Part shown: piece after piece, positions 35,586-46,700 of the stretch | Numbering within the stretch: the first letter of the stretch is position 1 | How the letters are laid out: each line of letters begins with the position of its first letter | DNA from: Pterobdella sp. o SKG-2022 | Lineage: Eukaryota > Annelida > Clitellata > Hirudinida > Piscicolidae | Length of the DNA stretch: 64,000 bases | Reading direction: 5' to 3' | Assembly (NCBI GenBank): GCA_964035795.1 | Contig: OZ038324.1 | Location: 885,524 to 949,523 of the forward strand | Notes under the pieces: model-generated | Database searches by the model: none | Seen by the model: only the letters and a program-made list of their open reading frames with translations | What the model was told of the DNA's origin: nothing | Made by a program: the position numbers and the translations under genes

Positions 35586-36124
35586 CAATTTTATAGACTT
35601 CCAGTTCGAGCTAACATCCAACTCGGAATTCTTGAGTCAAGATTTTGCGACACTGCATGGCCTGGAGCATTAGTAGGGCAAACAAACACAAAGTGTTTAT
35701 ATAGTCATGAAGCTTTTAGTAAGAAAAACTTCCAAGGGATATAAATCTTTGTATCACAGGATAATGGGAGATTAAAAGCTTATTAAGTTGAATACTTTTT
35801 TCTTATGTTATATAATATATTAATGAATTATGAAAAACGAATTTTTCGAAAATATTAGTTTCTTCTTAAAAAATAATTCTATCTGAAAATTTTTTTATTA
35901 TATAAAAAAATAAAGGAAACTGAATAAGGAAGATGCACAAAATGTCTCTTGGAAATTGGATGCTTTGTTTTTCATTCAATCAAGATTTTTGTTCCTACAC
36001 TTGGGTAGTTTGCCTTGTGGTTCTCAAGAAAACATTATTCACTAAACCAAATGACAACGATACCAAAATATCAGTTTGTCGATACTTGCTATTGGAGTCT
36101 ACTGTTATCCATGTTATAACAAAA
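35586..36124 (+). repeat. Dispersed repeat R, copy 2, split by inserted sequence
   Basis: The left part, 35,586-35,650, matches 'agacttccagttcgagctaa' and the following sequence of the 52.3-kb copy. The right part, 35,998-36,124 (cacttgggtagtttgcc, then ccaaatgacaacgatacc and ggagtctactgttatcc), matches its continuation. About 350 bp of unrelated AT-rich DNA sits between them. Confidence 0.6.
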
Positions 36125-36778
<654 letters not shown>

Positions 36779-36793
36779 CAGAAAAACACACAC

Positions 36794-39569
36794 TTGAGAG
36801 CATAGAGGGGCACAGAAGGTTGCATAATCACCCACACATCAAAACCTTCAAGGTCAACCTCATTGTAGCACTTATGGCCACCTTCACAAACATACACCCC
36901 TTGAATACTACACTTTGATTGAGTCATTATCTGCATGCCTGTGATTGGTTGGTTATTATGAGGTGACATGCAGTTTGTTTGTTATGGAGATGTATTGATG
37001 GAACATTAAGTTGATGAAGGAATATAAATTTGAAATGATGTTGCTATGATGTGCAACTCATGGGACTGCACAGTGGAGTCTCATGATGGTTACCTGAGGT
37101 GGTGCAGGATGCAGTCTGCATGCTGGCGCTTTCCTGGTAGAACTTCGTCAGCTCTCTTACACCTTCGTGGTGCAGTTTAAAATTAAATCAACGTACTTCA
37201 AAGAAAATTATGAGAGAGTGATCTGCTTCGGTTGCTCGTCATGACTACAGCACTGAGCGCCTGAAGCTGCTCTGTTGTTGCAACCTGCATAACAGGTACA
37301 AATTGATGTTCTGATGTGTTTTTTATTTGGCCCAGTTGATGATTCTAACTGACAACGGTTAGGTGGATTGGCCAAGTGTGGCAACAGCCGACGTTAGCAC
37401 GGGGCTTCTATCAAAAGTTTTCCAAAAAGACAGTCTGAAAAATTCAGCGTTGACAATCTATTGGGACTGGGCGCATTTCTTGAGTGCAATATAATATGGA
37501 TGAAGATGATGGGTCCCCACCTTGATCATCACTGCTTGTGATGGAAGTCCCCTTTTCTCTCGACACCACCATGTAACTGTGTTGAAAGTACACTGCTAAA
37601 TATAGTAACGATTTCACTTTTTTTTACTTCAGGGTTATTAATATTGCTTTGTAATTAATTAATATTACATTCAGATATTTAATATATTATTTTTTTTTTT
37701 AAATATTAAATATAATTTAAACTAAATAACTAGTATTACTGCTAATTAGAAAATAATAAGAATCTACGAAGTTTATTATAGTGGTGTTCAACCCAGGCAA
37801 CTTCAAAAAAATGTATATAAGCGTTAATAATATGAAATTAGTAAGGTATTTAGATGTACCTCAAGATGTCCAGATGGAGGGAGGGGAGGGGCGGAATGTT
37901 GCCTACCATGTCACTCTTCCAGAACTTACCACTCTGGGTCAGTGAAACATTATACTTGGTGAGTGACCAATTGCAATTTGGCAAATAAAAAGTTGATTCA
38001 AAATCTTTTATAAATATTTTAAAAACATGCACAACAGATTGCTCGAATATAAATGACTGATATTTTTTGAATGGCTCTTTTCAGGCGTTCATTTCTTCTT
38101 TTTTGATTCATTTGAATTTTGCATGCACATTTAAAATTGGTGGAAAAGCATGGAACCTGGTTTATGACGTCTTTGAAGATGGATTTGTTAGCCAGCACAC
38201 ACAAGACCACATTTTCACACAAAACCACCGTCACCAACTTCACTGGTTCCTGTGGTAATGATGACTCATCTTTATATGTACCTCCATACTTCTGAAGCAG
38301 CCATCGGCTTTGAATATTTACAATTTTTAGTTGATTGGCTTAAATATTAATATTAAGAATCGTAACTAATCTTATGTTGCCTCAACCCACCAAGTGGTCA
38401 GACCGGGGAAGGTAGATGATGTTTTCAGAGAAAGTTGATGATGATTTTTTGTGGATGGTTTGGCAGACGTAGTACTGCAAGAGGCAGTTGATGTGAGGTG
38501 GGTGGTTAGTGAACTTCTTACTAGACACCACCCTTTTGCCATCAACAAAAATGGCAGCCATTGGAGGAAGTTTTGAGACCTTGATGAACTCATCCAACCT
38601 CGACTGTTTAGTGACAAAACTCTCAATCATCAGTTTTATTTTTAGGAAATGACTAAACTCAATTCACTTCTAGTTTGTCGATATTTCAATAAAAAAATCA
38701 ACTTAAGGTAATTTCACTTAAAAAGCGACTTGTAAAGAGTGGTGGTGCAAGGAGATGGGTGTGGTGAGGCTGATAAGGCTTACACAGGTACCTTCCAAGA
38801 CCTCCATCAGAACACTGTCCACAAGCTCAACACTTCCCTGTTTGTGCATTTCACCTTCATCATAATGAGTATTTAAAAACTTCAAAACAAACTATTTAAG
38901 TGATATATCCAAATCAACAGTATCAGTATCATTTTATCCTAGTCAGCATCTTTCCCTTTTCTAAAAAGCCACTGACTTCTTTTTATGACCTAGCCCTCTC
39001 TCTCCATTTCACCGTGTCATAGGCATCTTCAAGATCTAATCCAAGCCTACGACAAAGGTTTCCCATCATATTTTTCCAAGCTAACCTTGACCTTCCCCTC
39101 CCTCTACAACCTTCCACCTCAAACCTTCACGCCTGCTCTACACAATCACCACCCCCTTTCCTTACAACATGACCCAGCCATCTCAAACTTCCTTGCCTCA
39201 CTACTTCAAAAATTGTACTAACCAACCCCAAGCTAACCGTCAACTCCTTTGTACTCACACCATCAGCTAGCTGCACGCCACACATCATTCGAAGCATCCG
39301 TTTTTTTGCTCTTCTCAAAATACTCTCTTCAACGGATTTTACCACCTAAGTTTCTGAAATATTTGAATCATCAAACAATTTCCTTGCCACAATCACCATC
39401 AAACCTCACAAACCACCAAGACTTAAACAAATCTAAAGTAAGAATCTCTTCAAGAACCAACCTGCAGAGCCTTCTTGACACTGTCATATGATCCATCCAG
39501 CAGGTCGTGAGGGGCAGTCAAAAGAATGCTGTGTTGGAGCAGGGTGACCAACCTTCTTTGCATCCAGTC
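36794..39569 (-). CDS. FUZ: Fuzzy planar cell polarity protein (partial; first and last exons not found)
   Basis: Fuzzy is a longin-domain subunit of the CPLANE complex that supports ciliogenesis and planar polarity. Exons seen, transcript order: 39569-39462 (QRRLVTLLQHSILLTAPHDL), 38837-38784 (SVELVDSVLMEVLEG), 38621-38391 (MAAIFVDGKRVVSSKKFTN ... ENIIYLPRSDHL), 38249-38157 (KLVTVVLCENVVLCVLANKS), 37933-37860 (IPPLPSLHLDILR), about 37170-37097 (VRELTKFYQESASMQTASC), 36899-36794 (VDLEGFDVWVIMQPSVPLYA). The order of blocks follows vertebrate FUZ: LLQ...LL, CVDxV, FVSLVVSGRVVAA, YLPxGSP, LPSGFPLHTDIL. The first four exons join in phase. The exon after 37860 is missing, as are the N-terminal longin start and the last residues. 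A LINE fragment lies in the intron at 39 kb. Confidence 0.78.
38950..39350 (-). mobile_element. LINE C-terminal fragment in a FUZ intron
   Basis: Minus strand: ILRRAKKRMLRMMCGVQLAD, then RQGSLRWLGHVVRKGG, then after a frameshift a Gly/Arg-rich GRGR...W segment. This is the standard RAxxRMLRWMCGV...LRWxGHVxRK tail that follows the reverse transcriptase in a common animal LINE group. No intact frame. Confidence 0.8.
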
Positions 39570-39896
39570 CTGTTCTCCTCCAGCCATCACCATTATCAAC
39601 ATTATGCTAGTGGTTTGTGTTTTAATGTAAGTAGTGGGTCTCAGTTGTTTTGCATCGTAGGGAACCTTTGGTTGAACTTGCTCCACCATACCACTTGCTC
39701 ACCTGGAAAGGTTCCAAAATGGAAATTCATTTTTCACTGCTACATCAAAGTGGGATTTTTTAATAATAAAAATCAATTTAACATTGCTAAACAAATTTTT
39801 TGAAATTTTCATTTTTTGATTGCATAATAAATAATACTGCATTTGAATTTTTTAACACCATTCTTAAAAAAAATTAGAAGAGCTGAGTTTTTCATT
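39570..39896. other. FUZ intron or upstream region, no exon recognised
   Basis: AT-rich sequence between the first recognised FUZ exon and the minisatellite. No N-terminal FUZ exon seen. Confidence 0.4.
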
Positions 39897-40757
39897 TCAG
39901 TATCTGCTGGATGAGTTCCAATTGAGTGAGTCAGTATCTGCTGGATGAGTTCCAATTGAGTGAGTCAGTATCTGCTGGATGAGTTCCATTTGAGTGAGTC
40001 AGTATCTGCTGGATGAGTTCCAATTGAGTGAGTCAGTATCTGCTGGATGAGTTCCAATTGAGTGAGTCAGTATCTGCTGGATGAGTTCCAATTGAGTGAG
40101 TCAGTATCTGCTGGATGAGTTCCATTTGAGTGAGTCAGTATCTGCTGGATGAGTTCCAATTGAGTGAGTCAGTATCTGCTGGATGAGTTCCAATTGAGTG
40201 AGTCAGTATCTGCTGGATGAGTTCCAATTGAGTGAGTCAGTATCTGCTGGATGAGTTCCAATTGAGTGAGTCAGTGTCTGCTGAATGAGTTCCAATTGAG
40301 TGAGTCAGTATCTGCTGAATGAGTTCCATTTGAGTGAGTCAGTATCTGCTGAATGAGTTCCAATTGAGTGAGTCAGTATCTGCTGGATGAGTTCCAATTG
40401 AGTGAGTCAGTATCTGCTGGATGAGTTCCAATTGAGTGAGTCAGTATCTGCTGGATGAGTTCCAATTGAGTGAGTCAGTATCTGCTGGATGAGTTCCAAT
40501 TGAGTGAGTCAGTGTCTGCTGAATGAGTTCCAATTGAGTGAGTCAGTATCTGCTGAATGAGTTCCATTTGAGTGAGTCAGTATCTGCTGAATGAGTTCCA
40601 ATTGAGTGAGTCAGTATCTGCTGAATGAGTTCCAATTGAGTGAGTCAGTATCTGCTGAATGAGTTCCATTTGAGTGAGTCAGTATCTGCTGAATGAGTTC
40701 CAATTGAGTGAGTCAGTATCTGCTGGATGAGTTCCATTTGAGTAAGTCAGTATCTGC
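39897..40757 (+). repeat. 34-bp minisatellite, about 25 copies, nearly every unit with TGAGTCA
   Basis: The unit begins TCAGTATCTGCTGGATGAGT and continues TCCAATTGAGTGAG. Variants: GGATG/GAATG, CCAATTG/CCATTTG, and GTGTCTG twice. The two GTGTCTG variants are 238 bp (seven units) apart with the same neighbours, so blocks of units were duplicated. Each unit junction makes TGAGTCA, the AP-1 consensus. The last unit has TAAGTCA. Confidence 0.97.
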
Positions 40758-42441
40758 TCCAAGATAGTTTCTCTACATCTTCTCCCCCTCACCCAGCAAT
40801 CCATACTAAAATGCTGAATATTCAAATCAAACTATACTTCTGTTGGTACAATAGGAACTGTTGTTGCCATAATAAAAGAATGCCAATTTATATATACAGA
40901 TAATACAGAATCAGTGAAATCTTTCTCTGATCTTTTTAGCTAAAAATTGATTTAGATAATATATGAAATTAAAAGATGCCTGCATAAGTCTTGATCAAGT
41001 CAATGGAAAAAGAGTGGCAGAAAGAGTGAACACTGCCCAGTGAAGTTAGCAAAACTTCAGGGATCTTAAACAATTTTATTCAGTTTTATAGTATATGTAT
41101 AATATAAAATAAAATCACTGATTATATATATTATAATGCAAAATTTTTTATTTACATTAATTAAATAAAGAACTATAATTAACAATAAGTTGAATCTCAT
41201 CATTAAGCATGTAAAATGAAATTCAAATAACATGATAATTAATTTTCAACAAAAATAAATTAAATAATAAATGCATAACAAGTGATAAGAACTTGATGAC
41301 TAGAGTTGAAGGATCGGATGAAGAGGGGTAGGCCTGTTTCTACATGCACTGCCACCAAGCAAGCACTCTTATCCATTGTTGATCTTAACTACTATTTGCT
41401 TTAGTAAACAATTCATGTGAAACTGCAAAACTGATTTTAATTAATTGTTCAACTTATTTGAATCGATCTTTGTAGTTAAATTAACTTTTGACGGCAGCTA
41501 ATCGAGGTAAAAATTTTAAAAGTGAAGGTGCAACAAAGAGTTAAAAAATGTCATAATACATTAGCAACAATCATGATTTTATGGATAACTTGGCATTCAA
41601 AACTATACATAATTTTGCTGAAATGACTCAGTGTATACATTTTCGAGGGATCTCTCGCATGCCGAAAACTTACCACACCTCAAACACGACAATCCATCAT
41701 GAAGACATTCACCCAATCCATGCATTTCCACTGATGAAATGATCAAAGCTTTTCCAACCCAATAAGAAGCTCAAAGTTCTGAAGCCATTCAAAACCACAC
41801 AACTTCCAGCATGCACTCCTTCATTCTACCACGTGACTCAATGAACTCTATTGACTCTTCATTACTTTTAAACATTTCCAAAAATAGCATTATCAAAGGT
41901 GTTCACAGAAAACTTTCAGATATTCAAATTTACAAAGACCATTTTTCAAGAAATTTGAAGATACCACATCACAATGCATAGAAAAGTTGTGACGTTTATT
42001 TTGTGCATCTAAAATTTGTCATATTTCACTCAGGCTTGATAATGTGGTGTGATAGAAAAACAAACAATGTCTAGAAAAGCGATGTGAAATGATGTAATGC
42101 TTGTATTCAATTATGTCTCAAAAACAAATGATCCAACTCATTTAAACCCACAAACTAGTGTCTTATTTTTATCGCCCCTCTTTATGCTGTTCATATCGTT
42201 TTGATAACTCTTATCGAACTTTGCTGAAGTGTCGAAATTTTTTCGAAGTTTTCAGTTTCAATTAAACTTTCATATCAAATGATTTTGAAAGTTTCAGCAT
42301 CTCGATAATGAAAAAAAATTCAAGAACAGTGCTTCCAAACTTCTCACTATTCGGGATGCCAATATTCCTAAAATGTAAGTGGGTCAAAGACAAACTTTTC
42401 AAAAATAAAAGACCTGGTTAAACAAACAGAACAAGCCAATC
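40758..42441. other. Intergenic, no gene recognised
   Basis: AT-rich, with no family-recognisable frame, RNA or element. FUZ N-terminal exons would be expected on the minus strand here but were not seen. Confidence 0.5.
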
Positions 42442-45400
42442 ATGTTTGGAGGGCTTAACACCAGATCAGCAGTACACAAAGATGTTTTGATTCACGTCCT
42501 CATCAATGAAAGATGTTTTGACATGTTTTCCCTCAATGAAACATGGATGAGCTCAGACGCACAAGAAGCAATCAAAGCAGACATAGCACTTCAAGGATTC
42601 TCTGCCTTCATCAACACAGAGGGAGTTATGAAGATAAGAAAGGTGGAGAAATTTTTTTTATATATAAAAATAGTTACAAATGCATCAAGGTTAAATCCCA
42701 ATCAACATCTCCAATAGAATACTTGATTATAAAAATACCCATTATTGTGAAACCACTCCACATCACCTAGTTCTTCATTACCCATTTTCATTGAAGGCTT
42801 CAGCCAACTCATTGACATCCAATTGAGAGAATACACCAACATTATCAGCTGCGGCGATTTTAATGCATCTGATTCTTTTTAACAGCTGAGCATTGATAAA
42901 AGGCTGTCACAGAAACTTTAAGTGCATTCCCTTATCCAACATATTACAACTTCAAAACATGAAAAAGGTTATTTACTTGACCTTCTCATCTCAAAAAAAC
43001 AAAAATATAGTGCAAACAATATCGGTTACACCAACCTGTTTTTTGACCATCACTGCACCTCTCTCTTTTTCTAAACTCAAAACTATACCAATACCATAAA
43101 ATACAGAAATATGAATAAACTGAGAACTATTGTGACCTCGTCAAATCTCCTCTTATCAATAGAAATACCACCTCCAGTGAAGAGTATGCCATTCTCCTCA
43201 ACAACGCAAGTCACCCTCCTTGACAATTATGCTCCCATCCGTAAAAACAGTCAAATTGTCACCCTTCCAACGACGTCAACTGTTACACAAAGCAATTGAA
43301 AACAGACGTTTCAGGAGGAAGATGGAGAAAAAATATTTCAAGACCTTGCACCTTGATGACAAATCTGCTTATGATGAGGCTGATAACAAAGCAAGATCTT
43401 TGGTAATCCAGGCTAGGGTTGAATCCATCAAAGATGAGTTGGAAAATTTTTTAAACCCACAAATGTTACCGAGAAAACTGATTAGCTTTTTCTATCGGCA
43501 AAAACACCAGCACAATAATGATGATGAATGTGCTGCTCATTTACAATCTTTCAACTCTTTTTTGCTCGGTAAAGTAATGGAAACACATAACAACATCAAA
43601 TCTGGTCTTAGTGATTCTAACTCAATAAAAACACAACTCATCCATATAGGTCAAACTCAAACTCTTTATAAAGTAGTTTTGACGACTTCACTTCATCTAA
43701 TGTTGAGCAAATTATGAAAAGAGCGTTTAGAAGAACCTTTCCACTTGACCCCATTCCACACCAAGTTTTGTACAGAAAACTTTACACAACAAATGCCAAA
43801 CTAATAAACATGTCTTTCCAGAAAGGAAATTTTTCGAGCATCTACAAAACTGCTCAAATAACACAACTTCTCAAAAAAACCCAACCTTGACCCCACTGTT
43901 CCAGCGAATTTTTTGACCAATATTGAACTTATCCACAATTTCTAGAATAGTCGAAAGAGCTATTTCAATGCAGCTTGAATTCCACATCACTAATAATCAT
44001 AACTTTTCAAGCTACCAATCTGTTTATCGCTCTATAGCCTTCAACTGAAAAAGCATTTCTCCACGTACTTGACGGTGTTTACGTAGGCTGCAACAACAAA
44101 AAAACTTTTATCCTAACATCATTTGACTCATCTGTAACATTTGACACCATTGATCGCAGAATTTATTTTGAGTGCCTTAGTCATGAGTTTGAAATAGATA
44201 GTCTAGCCTTGTAATGGATAGAGTTCTATCTCACTGGGAGAAAGCAGTTTGTAAAACTTGGCACCCATAAATCTTCCACAGTTACTATTGTACATGACGT
44301 TCCACAAAGATCCGTTTAGGACCACTTTTTTTCACTGCATATATACTTCTCATTGCCAGCATTCTCCATAATTTCAACTCAACCCATAACCAATATGCTG
44401 CTGACATACAAATCCTAATCATAATAAACCCCATAACCCCTCAAACCCCATTGCCACTCTCACTGACTGCTTCAGAATGGTTGAAAGATGATTTTTATTA
44501 AACAAACTTCAACTCAATACCTCAAAAACTGAAGTCATAAAAATTGGCACTCCACAACAACTGAATAAATTTTCATCTCTTTCATACATCAATATTGGTT
44601 CTCTTCAATCGACATCATCAAAAAATTAAAACCTCTAGGACTCACTATTGATGAAAAGTTATCGTTCGACTACCATATTACAAATTTCATTCGTTCTTGC
44701 AATCATCATCTTGGAGTTTTATCACACATACGCCAATTTATCACCACTGATATGGCTTCAACACTGGCTCGTTGTTTGGTCTTTATCAGACTTGATTATG
44801 GTAATTCTGTTCTATACAACATTACAAGACATCAACAAGAACGACTTCAACGAATTTAGAACAAAGCTGCCAGAATATCATTGAACATAAACACACCGAA
44901 TCACTATCATCATTCATCTAAAAATTACCTTTCCCAGCTTCATTGGCTTCCAGTTATAATAGAAGGATTCTTAAAACAGTATTGATAATTTTTAAAACTT
45001 ATGTTACATCTACTCTAAGCTACTTATGCAATCTTATTCAGGAAAACCCAACCCGAGGTTGCTTCGATCGTCAGCTGCTACACTCTATAAAGAATAGCTT
45101 TAAAAATAATATATCTAAACGAGGTTTTAGACATGCGTCTTCTACTGTTTTGAACTTTTCTACCTGACATTAGAAACCCAACATCCTTATCCACTTTTAA
45201 GTATTTTTTTTCAGAAAATCAAATTGTTGTGAAGAAAGTAGGGTAAATGAAAAGAATGAATGGGTTTGTGTGGATTGAAGAATAAAGCGTGAGAGGCTGA
45301 AAAGAATGAAAATCTACCATATTAGGACTAACTCCGTACATAAATAGATATTCCAAAGAGGTCTTGAAGGTTTAATCAGTTTCATGCCACTATAATAATA

Positions 45401-45540
45401 TTTTTTTAGTTTGTTTGTTTGTCTGTTTGTTTTTTAAGTTTCACCTTAAAACATACCTCTTTAGACTATCTTTCAACAATATGTGATACGGGGGCGCCTC
45501 AGTTGCTTTCCTGGACGCTATATAAATTGTCATTATTATC
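42442..45540 (+). mobile_element. Second dead CR1/L2-type LINE
   Basis: Endonuclease start (MFGGLNTRSAVHKDVLI, then FDMFSLNETWMSSDAQEA), reverse transcriptase remains (TFDTIDRRIYFECLSHEFE; QYAADIQI where YADD is expected), and a C-terminal RLDYGNSVLYNITRHQQERL and LHWLPVI block. Ends in GACGCTATATAAATTG with a short ATTATT tail. Diverged from the 29.7-kb element but with the same type of 3' end. Numerous stops. Confidence 0.88.
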
Positions 45541-45910
45541 AAACCTCAAATGCTTGGAGACTCTGTGATTCTTTGTAGCACCATCGTTCTCAGATTATTG
45601 CACTTGCGCGTTAGAGGCGTGTTTATCATTCAAGTGCTCGTGTTGGGAGTTGCTAACGAGAAGCTTTTTAACAAATACCATCAAAGGTTAAGCTTTTGTG
45701 GCTTTCTTAAACAATCAAATCAACTTTTTGTTAACAAGATAGATCAACACTAGAAATATTATTGGCCAAGCTAACCACCAATAACGATATTAATTAGAAA
45801 AAAAGTCAACGGCAAACTTGAATTAGTAAAACTTTTGGAAAAGTTCAACAGTCGTTTATATATAGTTCACTCGTGGTCCCTCCTTACAAGCATGCTCATG
45901 GGCATGTTGT
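45541..45910. other. Intergenic, no gene recognised
   Basis: Short spacer between the LINE tail and the SINE. An open frame here has no recognisable motif. Confidence 0.4.
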
Positions 45911-46080
45911 CTGCCCGTATAGCTCAGCTGGTAGAGCATTAGACTAATTATCTAAAGTTACCGGGTTCAATCTCACGTGGGCCAAAAATTAGCACCTGTT
46001 TTACAGTGTTTTTTCGCTACATTAAATTTTTAGCAAGCGCTTTGATCTATAAGGAAAAGCGCTTCTTAAATTCCCCATTA
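45911..46080 (+). mobile_element. tRNA-derived SINE, copy 3 (best preserved)
   Basis: The head at 45,913-45,985 folds nearly as tRNA-Ile(AAT). It has acceptor GCCCGTA, D-arm GCTC/GAGC, anticodon stem TTAGA/TCTAA with loop CTAATTA, and a decayed T-arm. The A box is intact (TAGCTCAGCTGG); the B box is damaged (GGGTTCAATCTC). The shared body follows (TTAGCACCTGTTTTACAGTG, CGCTACATTAAATTTTTAGC, AAAAGCGCTT). The T-stem mismatches and the attached body argue against a functional tRNA gene. Confidence 0.82.
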
Positions 46081-46700
46081 CATCAGTGCATACTTTGATA
46101 CCTGATAATGGAAAGTTATCCACAACACCCTTCCAACAAAACAATGTTTTTGAAAGGTTCGACGGGGAATGTTTTTCGACATCTTTGCCGATCCGCTCAA
46201 TGTTTTCCAAACACATTTCTAAATTCATTCCTACAAAACTTATCAGTTACGCAGCCATAACCCTAATTAGGAATAATAATTGAGTGTGTCTCAAAAAACT
46301 TGAAATGAAATCAGGTAAAAAAAGTAAATGAAAATATAAAAGAAAAGTACGAGGTTATTGGAAAAATAAAATGGAAATTTGAAAAATACATAAAAGGTTA
46401 AGGAATTATAGACGTTAAATAGAATTTAAAATTGAAATTTATGAAAGTTTTTTTTGGCTCAAAGAAAATGACTTTAAAAAGAAAAAATTTCCTTGAGTAT
46501 CTACTTGAATTTTTGAAAAATTATAATCAAAAGTATGAAGCTACAGTGTAATTTATTAAAAAAAAATTTAAAATACATTACTATAGTTTTTTTAAAGTTA
46601 AATTATAATACTAGATATTAAATATTGAAAACTAAATATTAGGTGGTAGCCATTCAAAATTCTAACAAGGTTTTCTTTTAATTTCTCCAAGAATCTTAAA
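46081..46700. other. Intergenic, upstream of the receptor gene
   Basis: Very AT-rich with no clear TATA box or exon. The receptor promoter or a noncoding first exon may lie here. Confidence 0.4.

Noticed and set aside
37233..37310. Possible FUZ exon 'VATTEQLQALSAVVMTSNRS' on the minus strand
   Set aside because: Has an acceptor, but the phase after the exon at 37,860 gives a stop and the peptide does not match FUZ.
45913..45985. Functional tRNA-Ile(AAT) gene
   Set aside because: The anticodon arm and A box look good, but the T-arm is mismatched, and the same head is fused to the same body at two other loci, so it is a SINE.
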